This document shows positions 24,292-33,659 of a stretch of DNA of 64,000 bases, in pieces. The DNA lies in assembly GCF_016889805.1 (NCBI RefSeq), contig NZ_CP069535.1:2356001-2420000 (forward strand), in the 5' to 3' direction. A model generated the notes under the pieces. That model was given only the letters and a program-made list of their open reading frames with translations, made no database searches and had not been told where the DNA came from. Position 1 is the first letter of the stretch, and the number at the start of each line of letters is the position of its first letter. The position numbers and the translations under genes were made by a program. Source of the DNA: Rhodanobacter sp. FDAARGOS 1247 (GTDB lineage Bacteria; Pseudomonadota; Gammaproteobacteria; Xanthomonadales; Rhodanobacteraceae).

Positions 24292-27200
24292 TCATCGAAA
24301 GGTGTAACGGGCGATCAGCATCGTCGTCCGCGGTGCCTGCCAGGTTGCCGCGCCATAGCTCGGGTTGAGGATCGGCGAGCCATCGTTCTGGAAACTGCCG
24401 GTGTCGTAGCGCTGCTCCGCATCGATGCCACCCTGGCGATTGGTGACGTTCTGCATCTGCAGATCCAGGCTCAGGTGATGGGAGTCGCTGATGGCCCAGT
24501 CGTAGCCCACGCCCAGGTTCCATTGCCAGAACAACGGCGTACGCCCGGCCGCGCCCAGCGGTGCCGGTACGTTGTTGCAGAAGTGGCTGGCGGCGCCGTA
24601 TTGCTCGGCGGGGTTGTCGATGTCCGGATAAGTGCCAAGGCAGTTCTGTGGCGTGCCGGTGGACAGATCGAACGTGCTGCCGATACGCAGGCCGGTCGCG
24701 AAGTAGTAGATGCCGTTGAGCTTGAGGCTGTGCCGCACGTCGCCGGCCAGGTTGCCGGAGCTGTGCTCCATCAGGCCGGGGAAGTCCCACAGGATCTGCT
24801 CGGACGGTCCGCCGTTGGTGCGCGTACCCAGGTTGAGCAGGCCGTCGTAGTTGCCGTACAGGTGCGCCCAGGTATAGCTGAGGTCGAGGAAGTACGGCTC
24901 GTCGCTGTTCTGCGTGTGCGTCAATTCCAGCGTGAGGTGGACGTACTTGCGCGTAGGCGCCGGACCGAACACGCTGCCCGGCACGGTCAGCGAATCCAGC
25001 TTGCCGTCGCCGTCGTAGTCGCGCATGAACACCTGGGCGATGCCCGGGTTGATCATCGGGCAGCCGCTGGAATCCTCGTAGTCCGGGTAGCCACGGGCCT
25101 GCGCGTAGTCGGTGATGCCCTGGGTGTAGCAGGTATCCTCGATGGCGCGCTTGAGCGAGGAGTAACCCAGCTCGGCCATCGACGACCAGCTGTTGCCCAG
25201 CGTCTTCTGCACGTACACCTGGAACTCGTACTGGTACGGCGCCTTGATGTTGGACGTGGCGACGTTCGCGGCGCTGGGCGCCTGGCCGTTGATCAGCGTC
25301 TCCTGCGGACCGATCTGGGTCAGTCCGGTCGGCGCCTGCGTGTTCGGATCCCTGCCGGCGTAGGTGTAATAGCGGTACCACTGGGTGACGGCGCCGGCTG
25401 CACCGTTGTTGACGCTGGACGGAATCGGGATGGTGTACTTGCCGGCGTTCGCACCGACCTTCATCGTGCTGTCGCCGTAGACGTCCCACGACACGCCGAA
25501 CCGTGGCGACAGCAGCGGCAGGTGCCAGAAGTTCTGGCCGTTGACGTTCTTGTTGATGAAGGTGTCGTCGCGCAGGCCCGCATAGACGATCCAGCGGTCG
25601 GACGCCTGCCAGTAATCGTCGATGTAGAACGCCTTGTTGACCGTGTAGAACGGACCGCCGGTGCTGATGAAGTACTGCGCCACGTAGCGGCCATCGGCAG
25701 GTGCCGGCGAACCGTTTGGCAGCACGCTGCCGGGCTGGGTGTAATAGGTCCAGTCGCCGCCGTCGGTGGTGGTGCTGACGTTGTTGATGAAGTGCTTGTA
25801 ATGCTCGCCGCCGATGGTGATCTTGTGGTCGCCCAGGTTCCAGGTGAAGTCGCCCTTGAAGCCGCGGCGCCAGTAGGCGAACGGATACAGCTTGCTGCTG
25901 GTGGTGGTGAGACCGATGTTCTTGTGCACCTGGGTCACCGGATCGACTTCGATCACGTAAGGCAGGTTGGTGCCCGAGGTGGAAGTCGGGCTGAGCGAGG
26001 ACTGGCTCAGGTATCCGCCCATCAGGCGCAGGCTCATGCTGTCGTTGATCTGCCAGTGGTAGTTGCCGATCAGGAACTGGTTCTTCACCTGGGTCGAGGT
26101 CCAGCCTGCGTACGCGCCCTGCGAGGACGGGTCGTAGTCGCGCGTCAGGCTGTACCGGTTGTTGAAGGTATTCTTCCAGTCACGGTTGCCGACCACGTTG
26201 AACGACTGGTCGGCGTTGATGTTCCAGGTGAGGTTGAGCAGCCCGTTCTTGTCGCGGTTGGCCGTGTCGATGTGCCGGTTCTGCGTATTGCTCTGACTGG
26301 TATTGGCCGGCGAGTTGCCCAGCATGGCGAAGAAGAACAGCTTGTCCTTGACCAGCGCACCGGACGCGAACAGGTACTGGTTGGCCACGTTGGCGCTGTG
26401 GCTGTTGGAGGAATTGAAGTGGTAGTAGTCGCCCTGCGATGTGCGCGAATCGCGCGCATGCGGGTTGAACCACGAAGTCGCCGGCGTGAAGTACAGCGAA
26501 TAACCCGCCTGGAACCGGTTGGTGCCCTGGCGCACGGTGGAGGCGATCGTGCCGCCGGTGGTGCTGGTCCAGCTCACGCCGGCGTTGGCGCTCAATACCT
26601 GGGTCGAGGTGATCGCCTCGGCCGGCAGGTAGGTGGCACCGAGCCCGTTGTAGTCGTAGGTGCTGTCGAATTCGTTGTAGTAGTAGCGGTTCTCGGCCGG
26701 ACTCGCGCCGCCCATCTGGATCAGACCGGTAGTCTGGTTGTCGTATTTCACCTTCGAGCTCAGCAGCGCGACGCTCTCGGGGCCGCGCCCGGTCGGCAGC
26801 TGGTTGACCACGCTCATGCTGTAGTTGTTGGAGAACTCCGGCGTGCTCACGTCGATCGGCATCACGTCGGCATCGATGGCTCGTCCGGACACCCGAATCG
26901 CGCCGAGATTGGTGGCGCTCGCCGACGCGGTGGCAGCGGCCTCGACGCCGGAAAGCGCCGGCACCATCGTCTGCACGTTGGCGCTCACCACGACGGTGCG
27001 GGTGCCGATGGTGGAGCCGTCCTGCAACACGGTGACGGTGTACTTGCCCGGGTTGAGGCCGCCCACGTTGTAACGCCCATCGCTGTCCGGCTGCAGTTCG
27101 CGGTGGTAGCCGGTAGCCGGATTGACTACTTCGAGCGTGACATGACTGCCGCCAGGCTCCCTGCCATACAGGCCGCCGGTGATCGATTGCGCCTGCGCGA

Positions 27201-27351
27201 CATTGGCGCCCAGTGACACCAGCAAACCCATGGCGAGCAGCGTTCGCCGCAAACCGTCAGCGCTGTTCCCGGCGCCCCGGTGTGCGGCAGCGATCAACAA
27301 CTTCCTGCTCCTGCCCGCGACGGTGAAACCATCATTCTTTTCAGCATGCAT
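24292..27351 (-). CDS. Oar-like TonB-dependent outer-membrane receptor
   Basis: A 1019-aa protein. A signal peptide (LLAMGLLVSLGANVAQAQ) precedes a carboxypeptidase-regulatory-like domain (SITGGLYGREPGG to YNVGGLNPGKYTVTVLQDG). Then come a plug domain and a long beta-barrel ending in an aromatic strand, MLIARYTFR. This is the layout of Oar/OmpA-related TonB receptors, common in Xanthomonadales and usually linked to large or complex substrates. ATG at 27351 has AGGGG at a good spacing; the 50 codons before it are leader DNA. It lies upstream of the lectin and glycosidase genes on the same strand, suggesting uptake of a glycan or its fragments. Confidence 0.85.
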   Translation of the reverse strand: MHAEKNDGFTVAGRSRKLLIAAAHRGAGNSADGLRRTLLAMGLLVSLGANVAQAQSITGGLYGREPGGSHVTLEVVNPATGYHRELQPDSDGRYNVGGLNPGKYTVTVLQDGSTIGTRTVVVSANVQTMVPALSGVEAAATASASATNLGAIRVSGRAIDADVMPIDVSTPEFSNNYSMSVVNQLPTGRGPESVALLSSKVKYDNQTTGLIQMGGASPAENRYYYNEFDSTYDYNGLGATYLPAEAITSTQVLSANAGVSWTSTTGGTIASTVRQGTNRFQAGYSLYFTPATSWFNPHARDSRTSQGDYYHFNSSNSHSANVANQYLFASGALVKDKLFFFAMLGNSPANTSQSNTQNRHIDTANRDKNGLLNLTWNINADQSFNVVGNRDWKNTFNNRYSLTRDYDPSSQGAYAGWTSTQVKNQFLIGNYHWQINDSMSLRLMGGYLSQSSLSPTSTSGTNLPYVIEVDPVTQVHKNIGLTTTSSKLYPFAYWRRGFKGDFTWNLGDHKITIGGEHYKHFINNVSTTTDGGDWTYYTQPGSVLPNGSPAPADGRYVAQYFISTGGPFYTVNKAFYIDDYWQASDRWIVYAGLRDDTFINKNVNGQNFWHLPLLSPRFGVSWDVYGDSTMKVGANAGKYTIPIPSSVNNGAAGAVTQWYRYYTYAGRDPNTQAPTGLTQIGPQETLINGQAPSAANVATSNIKAPYQYEFQVYVQKTLGNSWSSMAELGYSSLKRAIEDTCYTQGITDYAQARGYPDYEDSSGCPMINPGIAQVFMRDYDGDGKLDSLTVPGSVFGPAPTRKYVHLTLELTHTQNSDEPYFLDLSYTWAHLYGNYDGLLNLGTRTNGGPSEQILWDFPGLMEHSSGNLAGDVRHSLKLNGIYYFATGLRIGSTFDLSTGTPQNCLGTYPDIDNPAEQYGAASHFCNNVPAPLGAAGRTPLFWQWNLGVGYDWAISDSHHLSLDLQMQNVTNRQGGIDAEQRYDTGSFQNDGSPILNPSYGAATWQAPRTTMLIARYTFR

Positions 27352-27538
27352 TGAAATGCCCCTCACGTAGTTCGTTGTCGCCCTGCGCAGAAATGCCCCT
27401 CCCCTCTGCCACAGGCGGTTGTGGTTATCCGTGGGAACACCTCCTGCCCACGAACTCGCTTGCACGTTCTCCAGAATTTCGGACAAAAGCCTCCCTGCCG
27501 GACCCATGACTGGCCCGGTTTGACTTCCTGTTTTTCAA

Positions 27539-28468
27539 TCACGCCAGACGCTGCACTCGAACCTTTGCGAGCAACGTCTCAACCGCCCGTCGTTCGACGA
27601 AACCGGTTTCCTGACCTTGCGCATTGGCCGAGCCGCAGGCCACGCCCAAACGCAAGATCCCCTCCAAATTCATGTTTCGCGCCATGCCTACCGTCATGCC
27701 GGCCAGCAGGCAGTCGCCGGAACCCACCGTGTTGCGTACCTGTTCCAGTTCGATCAAGGCATGCCAGACGCCAGTCGCATCGGCAGCCACCGCGCCCAGT
27801 GCACCCATCGTCACCACCGGCATCGCGATGCCGCCGGCATGCAGTTCGCGAACCGCCTCGACTGCTGCGGCGAGATCGCCGATCGGACGTCCGAGCAGAT
27901 CGGCGATCTCGTCGCGATTGGGCTTGACCAGAAATGGTCGAGTCTGTGCCGCGTGCTGCAGCAGTTCGCCACCGGCGTCGATCAGGCAGTGCTTGCCGGC
28001 ATCGCGCACATGCGCTGCCAGTTCGGCATAGGTGGTCGACGGAAACCCTCGCGGCAGGCTGCCGGACAGCACGATCAGCTCGCTGTCATCGACGCCACGA
28101 CGAAACGCGCGCAGCAAGGCTTCCTGCTGCGCGCCGTCCAGCAGCGGCCCCTGCCCGAGAATCTCGGTGACCTGGCCGTCCGCATCCTGCAACGCGATGC
28201 AGGTGCGCAGGCTCTCGGCAACCTCGATGCCGTGGAACACAACGCCGCGTTCGCACAGCAGCCGACCGATCATGTTGCGATGGGCCGGGTCGACCAGGCC
28301 GACCAGTTGCACGCGCTCACCCAGCGCGGCAATGGTCTGTGCCACGTGCAAACCCTTGCCGCCGGGATACGCCTGTTCGTCGAGTGCGCGGCTGACTTCG
28401 CCGGGACGCAGCGCATCCAGCCGGATGAGCCGATCGATCGCGGTGTTGAAACCGATGACCGTGATCAC
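27539..28468 (-). CDS. PfkB sugar kinase, 1-phosphofructokinase/tagatose-6-P kinase type
   Basis: A 309-aa kinase starting at GTG (28468), which overlaps the stop of the preceding gene by GTGA. VIGFNTAIDRLIRLDALRPG and YPGGKGLHVAQTIAALG are the hexose-phosphate-kinase subgroup motifs. The ATP-site signature NTVGSGDCLLAGMTVGMARN carries the catalytic Asp (about residue 255). Enzymes of this subgroup phosphorylate fructose-1-P, tagatose-6-P or related ketose phosphates to bisphosphates, which a class I aldolase then splits; such an aldolase is encoded divergently next door. It is the third gene of an overlapping operon (isomerase, kinase 2, kinase 1). Confidence 0.85.
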   Translation of the reverse strand: MITVIGFNTAIDRLIRLDALRPGEVSRALDEQAYPGGKGLHVAQTIAALGERVQLVGLVDPAHRNMIGRLLCERGVVFHGIEVAESLRTCIALQDADGQVTEILGQGPLLDGAQQEALLRAFRRGVDDSELIVLSGSLPRGFPSTTYAELAAHVRDAGKHCLIDAGGELLQHAAQTRPFLVKPNRDEIADLLGRPIGDLAAAVEAVRELHAGGIAMPVVTMGALGAVAADATGVWHALIELEQVRNTVGSGDCLLAGMTVGMARNMNLEGILRLGVACGSANAQGQETGFVERRAVETLLAKVRVQRLA

Positions 28469-29388
28469 GACAGGTTCGCCAGCAGGGTGTCCACTTCCGA
28501 TACGCTGGCCTGGCCGACCGTGCCGCCGGTTCGGCGCGTGGAGAGGCTGCCGCAGGCACTGCCCCAGCGCATGCAGTCCTGCAGGGTCTGGCCACGCAGC
28601 CACGCATGCAGGAAACCGGCGTCGAACGAATCGCCGGCGCCGGTGCTGTCGACCGGATGGACCGCAAACGCCGGCACTTCGAGCAGTCGCCCCTGATCCA
28701 GGCTGGCGCAGCCGAGCTGTCCGCGCTTCACCACGGTTTGCGTGCGCCCGTTGTGCAGCGCATGCAGGCCATCAAGCACCCGCTCGCGGCCAGTGATGGC
28801 CGCCAACTCCAGCTCGTTGGGCAGGAACAGGTCGACTTCCTCAAGCGTGCCAAGCAGGTCGGACGCCCACGCCTGCTGCGGATCGAAGCCGGGATCAAGC
28901 GAAGTGCTCAGGCCGGCGGCATGCGCACGTGCGAACAGTGCGCGGCAATCGGGCCGCAGCGCACGCTGCAGGTAGTACGAGGAGACGTGCAGGTGATCGG
29001 CGCTGGCCAGCAACGCATCGTCCACCTCGTCCGCGCGCAGCGTGGCGATCGCGCCGGGGAACGTCACCAGAGCGCGATCCTGCGGCGTCGACAGCGAGAC
29101 GGTGACGCCGGTGCGCAAGCTCGCCTGCGGCTGCACGGCGGCAATGTCGATGCCGGCGTTACGCAACGCATCGAGACAATAGGCGCCCCAGCTGTCGTCA
29201 CCGAGCTTGCCGCGGAATGCCACGGGATTGCCCAGCCGGGCCAGCCCCATCGCACAGATCATCGAGGAGCTGCCTGGCGTCATGCAGAAGTCGTCGGCCA
29301 GCACTTCGCGGCCTGGCGCAGGCAAGGCATGGCAGTGCTTGAAGACCAGATCGACGTTGATTTCGCCGACGACCAGGATGCGCTTCAT
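28465..29388 (-). CDS. PfkB family sugar kinase (ribokinase-like)
   Basis: A 307-aa kinase with the ribokinase-type N-terminus ILVVGEINVDLVFKHCHALP, the substrate-binding region PGSSSMICAMGLARLGNPVA, and the C-terminal signature VDSTGAGDSFDAGFLHAWL carrying the catalytic Asp. It is more like ribokinase or amino-sugar kinases than its operon neighbour, so the two probably perform successive phosphorylations on different substrates. Its ATG overlaps the stop of the AgaS-like gene by 4 nt (ATGA), and its own stop overlaps the next GTG. This tight coupling indicates one transcript. Confidence 0.85.
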   Translation of the reverse strand: MKRILVVGEINVDLVFKHCHALPAPGREVLADDFCMTPGSSSMICAMGLARLGNPVAFRGKLGDDSWGAYCLDALRNAGIDIAAVQPQASLRTGVTVSLSTPQDRALVTFPGAIATLRADEVDDALLASADHLHVSSYYLQRALRPDCRALFARAHAAGLSTSLDPGFDPQQAWASDLLGTLEEVDLFLPNELELAAITGRERVLDGLHALHNGRTQTVVKRGQLGCASLDQGRLLEVPAFAVHPVDSTGAGDSFDAGFLHAWLRGQTLQDCMRWGSACGSLSTRRTGGTVGQASVSEVDTLLANLS

Positions 29389-30611
29389 GCTTCCCCCTCA
29401 TGCTCGCTTTCCGAGCTGCGCTCCCGGTGCATCGGAAAGTGCTCGACCACGCGCGTGAGTACGCCCTGCGACGGCGTGTCGGGTTTGCCACCCAGCTTGA
29501 GGCAACGGAAGAACGCGAGCAGTTGCCCCACCACCACATCCGCCAGCAGCGGCAATGCATCGTCCGTCGCACCCAGGCCCGCCTGCTCGATCGCCACGTC
29601 GTGCGGCCCCAGCACATCTGCCGGGATGTGCTCACCCACCAGCACACGGGTCGTGCCCAGTTGCTTGCGTGACAGTTCGCGCAACAGGTCGAGCTCGTAG
29701 GCACGCACCGCCGGGTCCGGTGACAGGAAGCCGACCACCAGGGTCCTGTCGTCCAGGCTCGACATCGGCCCGTGGCGCAGGCCGAGATAAGTTTCCGCCA
29801 CCGTGACGACCGCGCCGCCGGTCATCTCCAGCATCTTCAGCGCACATTCGTGGGCCGCGCCGAGCGCGCCGCCACTGCCGAGATAGACGACCTTGCCGAA
29901 CTCGCCACGGGCGACGGTCGCAAGCGCATCGGCCTGTTCGTCGAAGACGCGCTGGACGCCGCGCGCCAGCCGGGTTACCGCCGCGATGGCGTCGCTGCCT
30001 CCGCGCTGAACCAGGCCGAAGCCGGCCAGCAACAGGTTGGTGAAGCTGCTGGTCATCACCAGGCTACGGTCATTGGTGCGCTCGTCCAGCACCAGCACGG
30101 TAACCCGCGGGTCATTGCGATAACGGGTGGCGAGCTTGCCGTTGGCGTTGCAGGTGATGACCAGGTGGCGATAGTCGGGGGCATCCGCCAGCAGGCGATC
30201 CACCACGCCACAGCTTTCCGGGCTGTCGCCGGAACGCGCCAGCGAAATCAGCAAGCCGGCGCCGGGTGGTAGCAAACTGCGCCAGTGCGTGAGCAAGCTG
30301 CCGGCTGCAATCGCCTGGGCGGGGATACCCAACTCGACCTGCAGGCTGGGTGCCAGGCATTCGCCGATATACATGGAGCTGCCCGAACCGGTCAGCACGA
30401 TATGGCTCGGGCGCGGCACCAGCGCTGCCTGCATCAGCTCGCGCAGTTGCGGCTGGCGCAGCAGCTCGGCCGTATCCGACCAGGTCGCCGGCTGCTGCAG
30501 GATCTCGCGCAGGGTATCGGCGTAGCCGTGCGCCTGCTGCGCCGCCAACGGGGCTGCATGCAAGGCGTCCAGCCCAGTCGAAACTTTCGTTTTATTGCTT
30601 AATTTTGACAT
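29385..30611 (-). CDS. agaS: AgaS-like SIS-domain sugar isomerase/deaminase
   Basis: A 408-aa protein with two SIS domains: IVLTGSGSSMYIGECLAP (residues ~71-88) with ISLARSGDSPES, and YLGSGGALGAAHECALKMLE (about residue 250) followed by ETYLGLRHGPMSSLDD. This matches AgaS, which converts galactosamine-6-phosphate to tagatose-6-phosphate with loss of ammonia. ATG at 30611 was chosen; upstream is the divergent promoter. It is the first gene of the overlapping minus-strand operon with two PfkB kinases. The activity is inferred from family and context: deaminase/isomerase, then tagatose-6-P kinase, then aldolase. Confidence 0.78.
   Translation of the reverse strand: MSKLSNKTKVSTGLDALHAAPLAAQQAHGYADTLREILQQPATWSDTAELLRQPQLRELMQAALVPRPSHIVLTGSGSSMYIGECLAPSLQVELGIPAQAIAAGSLLTHWRSLLPPGAGLLISLARSGDSPESCGVVDRLLADAPDYRHLVITCNANGKLATRYRNDPRVTVLVLDERTNDRSLVMTSSFTNLLLAGFGLVQRGGSDAIAAVTRLARGVQRVFDEQADALATVARGEFGKVVYLGSGGALGAAHECALKMLEMTGGAVVTVAETYLGLRHGPMSSLDDRTLVVGFLSPDPAVRAYELDLLRELSRKQLGTTRVLVGEHIPADVLGPHDVAIEQAGLGATDDALPLLADVVVGQLLAFFRCLKLGGKPDTPSQGVLTRVVEHFPMHRERSSESEHEGEA
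30581..30596. promoter_or_regulatory. Candidate AgaR/DeoR operator (within 5' end of agaS)
   Basis: AAACTTTCGTTTTATT, followed by GCTT, closely fits the E. coli AgaR-type operator pattern as I remember it (TTTCRTTTYRTT core). It lies just inside the agaS coding start, where bound repressor would block transcription. A DeoR/AgaR regulator is encoded two genes away at 32846. Confidence 0.45.
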
Positions 30612-30661
30612 TTTGCCAAATTCGATTGAATATGAAAGTATGCAGCTTCCGAACCGAGAGT

Positions 30662-30678
30662 ATTCGAAATGAAACAAA
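30662..30678. promoter_or_regulatory. Second, weaker AgaR-like site over the aldolase start
   Basis: On the minus strand it reads TTTGTTTCATTTCGAAT, an imperfect relative of the site at 30581-30596. It overlaps the aldolase ATG at 30669. The pair would let one repressor control both divergent operons. Confidence 0.3.
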
Positions 30679-31586
30679 GCTTGCAAGAGGTTTCGAACAC
30701 CGGCAGCCAACTTTCCCGGCTCGCCCTGTCCCATGGCAAGCGCACCCGTCTATGGCGGTTGCTGTACGGCTACGGTCCGCGCAACGGCAGCTTGCTGGTG
30801 CTCCCGCTTGACCAGGGGCTGGAGCATGGTCCCACCGATTTCTTTCCCCACCCGCCGGCCGTCGATCCGAGCTATCAGTTCGAGCTCGCCGCGGCCGGTG
30901 GCTTTTCTGCCATCGCGCTGGGCATTGGCCTGGCCGAGAAGTACATGGCCGAGTACTGCGGCCGGGTGCCGCTGATCCTCAAGCTCAACGGCAAGACCAA
31001 CATCGCCAGCGACGCCGAAGCCACCTCGCCGCTGTTCGCCTCGGTCGAGGACGCGGTGCGTCTCGGTGCCGACGCGGTCGGCTACACCATGTACGTGGGT
31101 TCGCCGCGCCAGCACGACGAAATCCGCCAGTTCGAAAAGGTACGCCAGGACTGCGAACGCTATGGCATGCCGCTGGTCATGTGGGCGTATCCCCGCGGCA
31201 GCGCGGTCAACGCCAGGGGTGGCACCAATACGCTCTACGCGCAGGATTACGCCGCCCGCGTGGCGCTGGAGATGGGCGCCGACATCGTCAAGCTGCACGA
31301 GCCGAACGACAGCGTGGCGAATGTACCGGCGCCTTACGACAAGTTGCAGGAGGAGGCCGCTGCCCGCTGCGAACGCGTGGTGCGCTCGGCCGGTCGCACG
31401 ATGGTGCTGTTCTCCGGCGGCGAGAAGAACGACGATGACGCGGCGGTACTGCGCAAGGTCGAGTTCTACATGCAGTCCGGCGCCAATGGCGTGATGTTCG
31501 GTCGCAACATGTGGCTGCGCCCGTTCGATCAGGCAGTGGCGCTGGTTCGCTCCGTCCACGACATCATGGCGAAATATCCGCGCTGA
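30669..31586 (+). CDS. fbaB: Class I fructose-bisphosphate aldolase (DhnA/FbaB type)
   Basis: A 305-aa Schiff-base aldolase: SLLVLPLDQGLEHGPTDFFP and LGADAVGYTMYVGSP are FbaB/DhnA signatures, and the active-site lysine is most likely in GADIVKLHEPND (about residue 207). It cleaves fructose-1,6-bisphosphate or tagatose-1,6-bisphosphate to triose phosphates; the neighbouring AgaS-like protein and kinases favour a catabolic role here. It is divergent from agaS with a 57-bp shared promoter region and is followed at 25 bp by the amidohydrolase gene. Confidence 0.88.
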   Translation: MKQSLQEVSNTGSQLSRLALSHGKRTRLWRLLYGYGPRNGSLLVLPLDQGLEHGPTDFFPHPPAVDPSYQFELAAAGGFSAIALGIGLAEKYMAEYCGRVPLILKLNGKTNIASDAEATSPLFASVEDAVRLGADAVGYTMYVGSPRQHDEIRQFEKVRQDCERYGMPLVMWAYPRGSAVNARGGTNTLYAQDYAARVALEMGADIVKLHEPNDSVANVPAPYDKLQEEAAARCERVVRSAGRTMVLFSGGEKNDDDAAVLRKVEFYMQSGANGVMFGRNMWLRPFDQAVALVRSVHDIMAKYPR

Positions 31587-31611
31587 ACAGGCAGACGAGG
31601 CACGCAGCCCG

Positions 31612-32853
31612 ATGAGCGACAGTTCCTCCCGATCGCAGTTCCTGATGCAGGCTGGCTGCCTGTGCTGCGCGCCGCCCGGCGGCGCCGGTACGGTGCGCAT
31701 CGAGGGCAGCAAGAATCCCCTGCAAACCCGGCCTGACGCTGGCAAGAGCGGGTTGCGACTGAAGGACTTCCAGCCGCGCAGCATGCTGCAGGTACCGAAG
31801 ACGCGCATCGAGCAACCGCGCTTCCCGGTCATCGACGTGCACGCGCACCTGAGCTGGTCGAGCAACGTGCGCAGCGGCATCTCGGTGGGCGAAGAAGTGA
31901 CCTTGTTCGCCCGGCCCGAGGATCTGCTGCCGGTGATGGATCGCAAGGGCATCCGTACCCTGGTGAACCTCACCGGCGGCGTCGGCGCCGGCCTGGAAAA
32001 GAGCATCCGCAGCTTCGACCAGGCCGCACCCGGCCGTTTCCTCACCCTCACCGAACCGTCATACGAATACTTTGCCGAACCGAACTATGCGCAGTTGCAG
32101 GGCGACGCGATCGACCATGCCAAACATGTCGGCGCGCGTGGACTGAAACTGCTGAAGACGCTGGGCTTGTATCTGCGCGAACGGATCGACGAAGGCCCGC
32201 TGGTGGCGGTGGACGACCGCCGCTTCGATCCGATGTGGGAAGCCTGTGCCGCCCACGACCTGCCGGTATTCCTGCACGTCTCCGACCCGGAGGCATTCTT
32301 CCTGCCTACCGACGAGAACAACGAGCGCTACGAGGAACTGGCCAATCATCCGGACTGGTCGTTCTACGGTCCGGAGTTCCCCGGCAATGCGGAGTTGCTC
32401 GCCGCGCGCGACCGCCTGATCGCACGCCATCCGAAGACCACGTTCGCCCTGCTTCACGTGGGCAACAACGCGGAAAACCTCGCCGCCGTGGCCGCCTGCC
32501 TCGATCGCTTCCCCAACACGGTGATCGACATCAGCGCGCGCATCGGCGAGCTGGGTCGCCAGCCACGCATCGCGCAACGCTTCTTCGACCGTTACCAGGA
32601 CCGGATCATGTTCGGCACCGACGCGGTACCATCACCGTACGGGGACGACGTGCCGCAGCAGCTGTTCGGCGACGAGCTCTACGAGATCTACTACCGCTTC
32701 CTGGAAACCGACGACGAATACTTCGATTACGCACCGGCGCCGACGCCGCCGCAGGGTCGCTGGTCGATCTACGGACTCGCCCTGCCGGACGAAGTGCTGC
32801 GCAAGGTTTACCATGACAACGCCGCCCGACTTCTGAAAATCGCCCATGAGTGA
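31612..32853 (+). CDS. Amidohydrolase-superfamily protein (TIM-barrel metal hydrolase)
   Basis: A 413-aa protein of the amidohydrolase-2 type. The metal motif VIDVHAHLSWSS is at residues ~73-84, followed by a barrel with GARGLKLLKTLGL, LPVFLHVSDPE, HPKTTFALLHVGN and a late Asp in IMFGTDAVPSPYG. The first ~60 residues, with MQAGCLCCAPPGG, have no clear counterpart. It is not the NagA/AgaA deacetylase fold variant I would expect in a GalNAc operon, so its substrate is open: possibly a lactone or an acyl sugar. Its 3' end overlaps the regulator gene by 8 nt, so both are probably one operon with the aldolase. Confidence 0.75.
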   Translation: MSDSSSRSQFLMQAGCLCCAPPGGAGTVRIEGSKNPLQTRPDAGKSGLRLKDFQPRSMLQVPKTRIEQPRFPVIDVHAHLSWSSNVRSGISVGEEVTLFARPEDLLPVMDRKGIRTLVNLTGGVGAGLEKSIRSFDQAAPGRFLTLTEPSYEYFAEPNYAQLQGDAIDHAKHVGARGLKLLKTLGLYLRERIDEGPLVAVDDRRFDPMWEACAAHDLPVFLHVSDPEAFFLPTDENNERYEELANHPDWSFYGPEFPGNAELLAARDRLIARHPKTTFALLHVGNNAENLAAVAACLDRFPNTVIDISARIGELGRQPRIAQRFFDRYQDRIMFGTDAVPSPYGDDVPQQLFGDELYEIYYRFLETDDEYFDYAPAPTPPQGRWSIYGLALPDEVLRKVYHDNAARLLKIAHE

Positions 32854-33643
32854 AACCCCCGTCGCCTCCCGCCGCCTGCTGGTCGAAGAACGTCGCCGCC
32901 TGATCGTCGAACTGGTCGAACAGCAGGGGCGCGCCACGGTGGAGGAACTGGCAACCCGCTTCGGCACCTCCACCGTCACCATCCGTGCAGACCTGGACGC
33001 GCTCGCGCGCAGCTCGGCAATCGCCCGCTCGCATGGCGGTGCCTTGCCGGCTGCGCCAGCAACGAACGACACCCCGCTCAATATCAAGGAAACCCGCTGG
33101 CACGCGCAGAAGCTGCGCATCGGCCAGGCCGCGGCGAAAATGATCCGGGACGGCGAGACGATCATCCTCGATTCCGGCTCGACCACGGTGGAGATCGCCC
33201 GGCAGATCCGCCAGCTGAAGTTCGAATCGCTCACGGTGATCACCAACGCGCTGAATATCGCGATGGAGCTGTCCGGCCTGCCGCAGATTCGCGTGATGAT
33301 GCTGGGTGGCATGCTTCGGCAGACTTCGTATTCACTGGTCGGCCCGGATGCCGAGCAGGCGCTGGCCAAGCTTTCCGCGGATCGCCTGTTCCTCGGCGTC
33401 GACGGCCTCGATCCGGAGGTGGGCGTAACCACGCCCGATCCGCTCGAGGCGGCATTGAATGCGCTGATGATCCGCGTCTCGCGCCAGACCATTGCCGTGC
33501 TCGATGCCAGCAAGCTGGGCCAACGCAGCCTGTCGGTGATCACGCCGGTGAAGAACCTCGACATCGTGATCACCGACACCAGCGCGCCGGCCGAAACCGT
33601 CGAGGCACTGCGCGCCGCCGGCGTGCAGGTCGTGCTGGTCTGA
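32846..33643 (+). CDS. DeoR/AgaR family transcriptional repressor
   Basis: A 265-aa DeoR-family regulator. The winged HTH RRLIVELVEQQGRATVEELATRFGTSTVTIRADL is near residues 18-50, and the C-terminal effector domain carries DGETIILDSGSTTVEIARQI and LFLGVDGLDPEVGVTTPD. Members bind phosphorylated sugars and control the operon they sit in. It overlaps the amidohydrolase gene, indicating co-transcription and probable autoregulation through the AgaR-like sites at 30581 and 30662. Confidence 0.88.
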   Translation: MSETPVASRRLLVEERRRLIVELVEQQGRATVEELATRFGTSTVTIRADLDALARSSAIARSHGGALPAAPATNDTPLNIKETRWHAQKLRIGQAAAKMIRDGETIILDSGSTTVEIARQIRQLKFESLTVITNALNIAMELSGLPQIRVMMLGGMLRQTSYSLVGPDAEQALAKLSADRLFLGVDGLDPEVGVTTPDPLEAALNALMIRVSRQTIAVLDASKLGQRSLSVITPVKNLDIVITDTSAPAETVEALRAAGVQVVLV

Positions 33644-33659
33644 CGTCGGCGGGCGTCGC

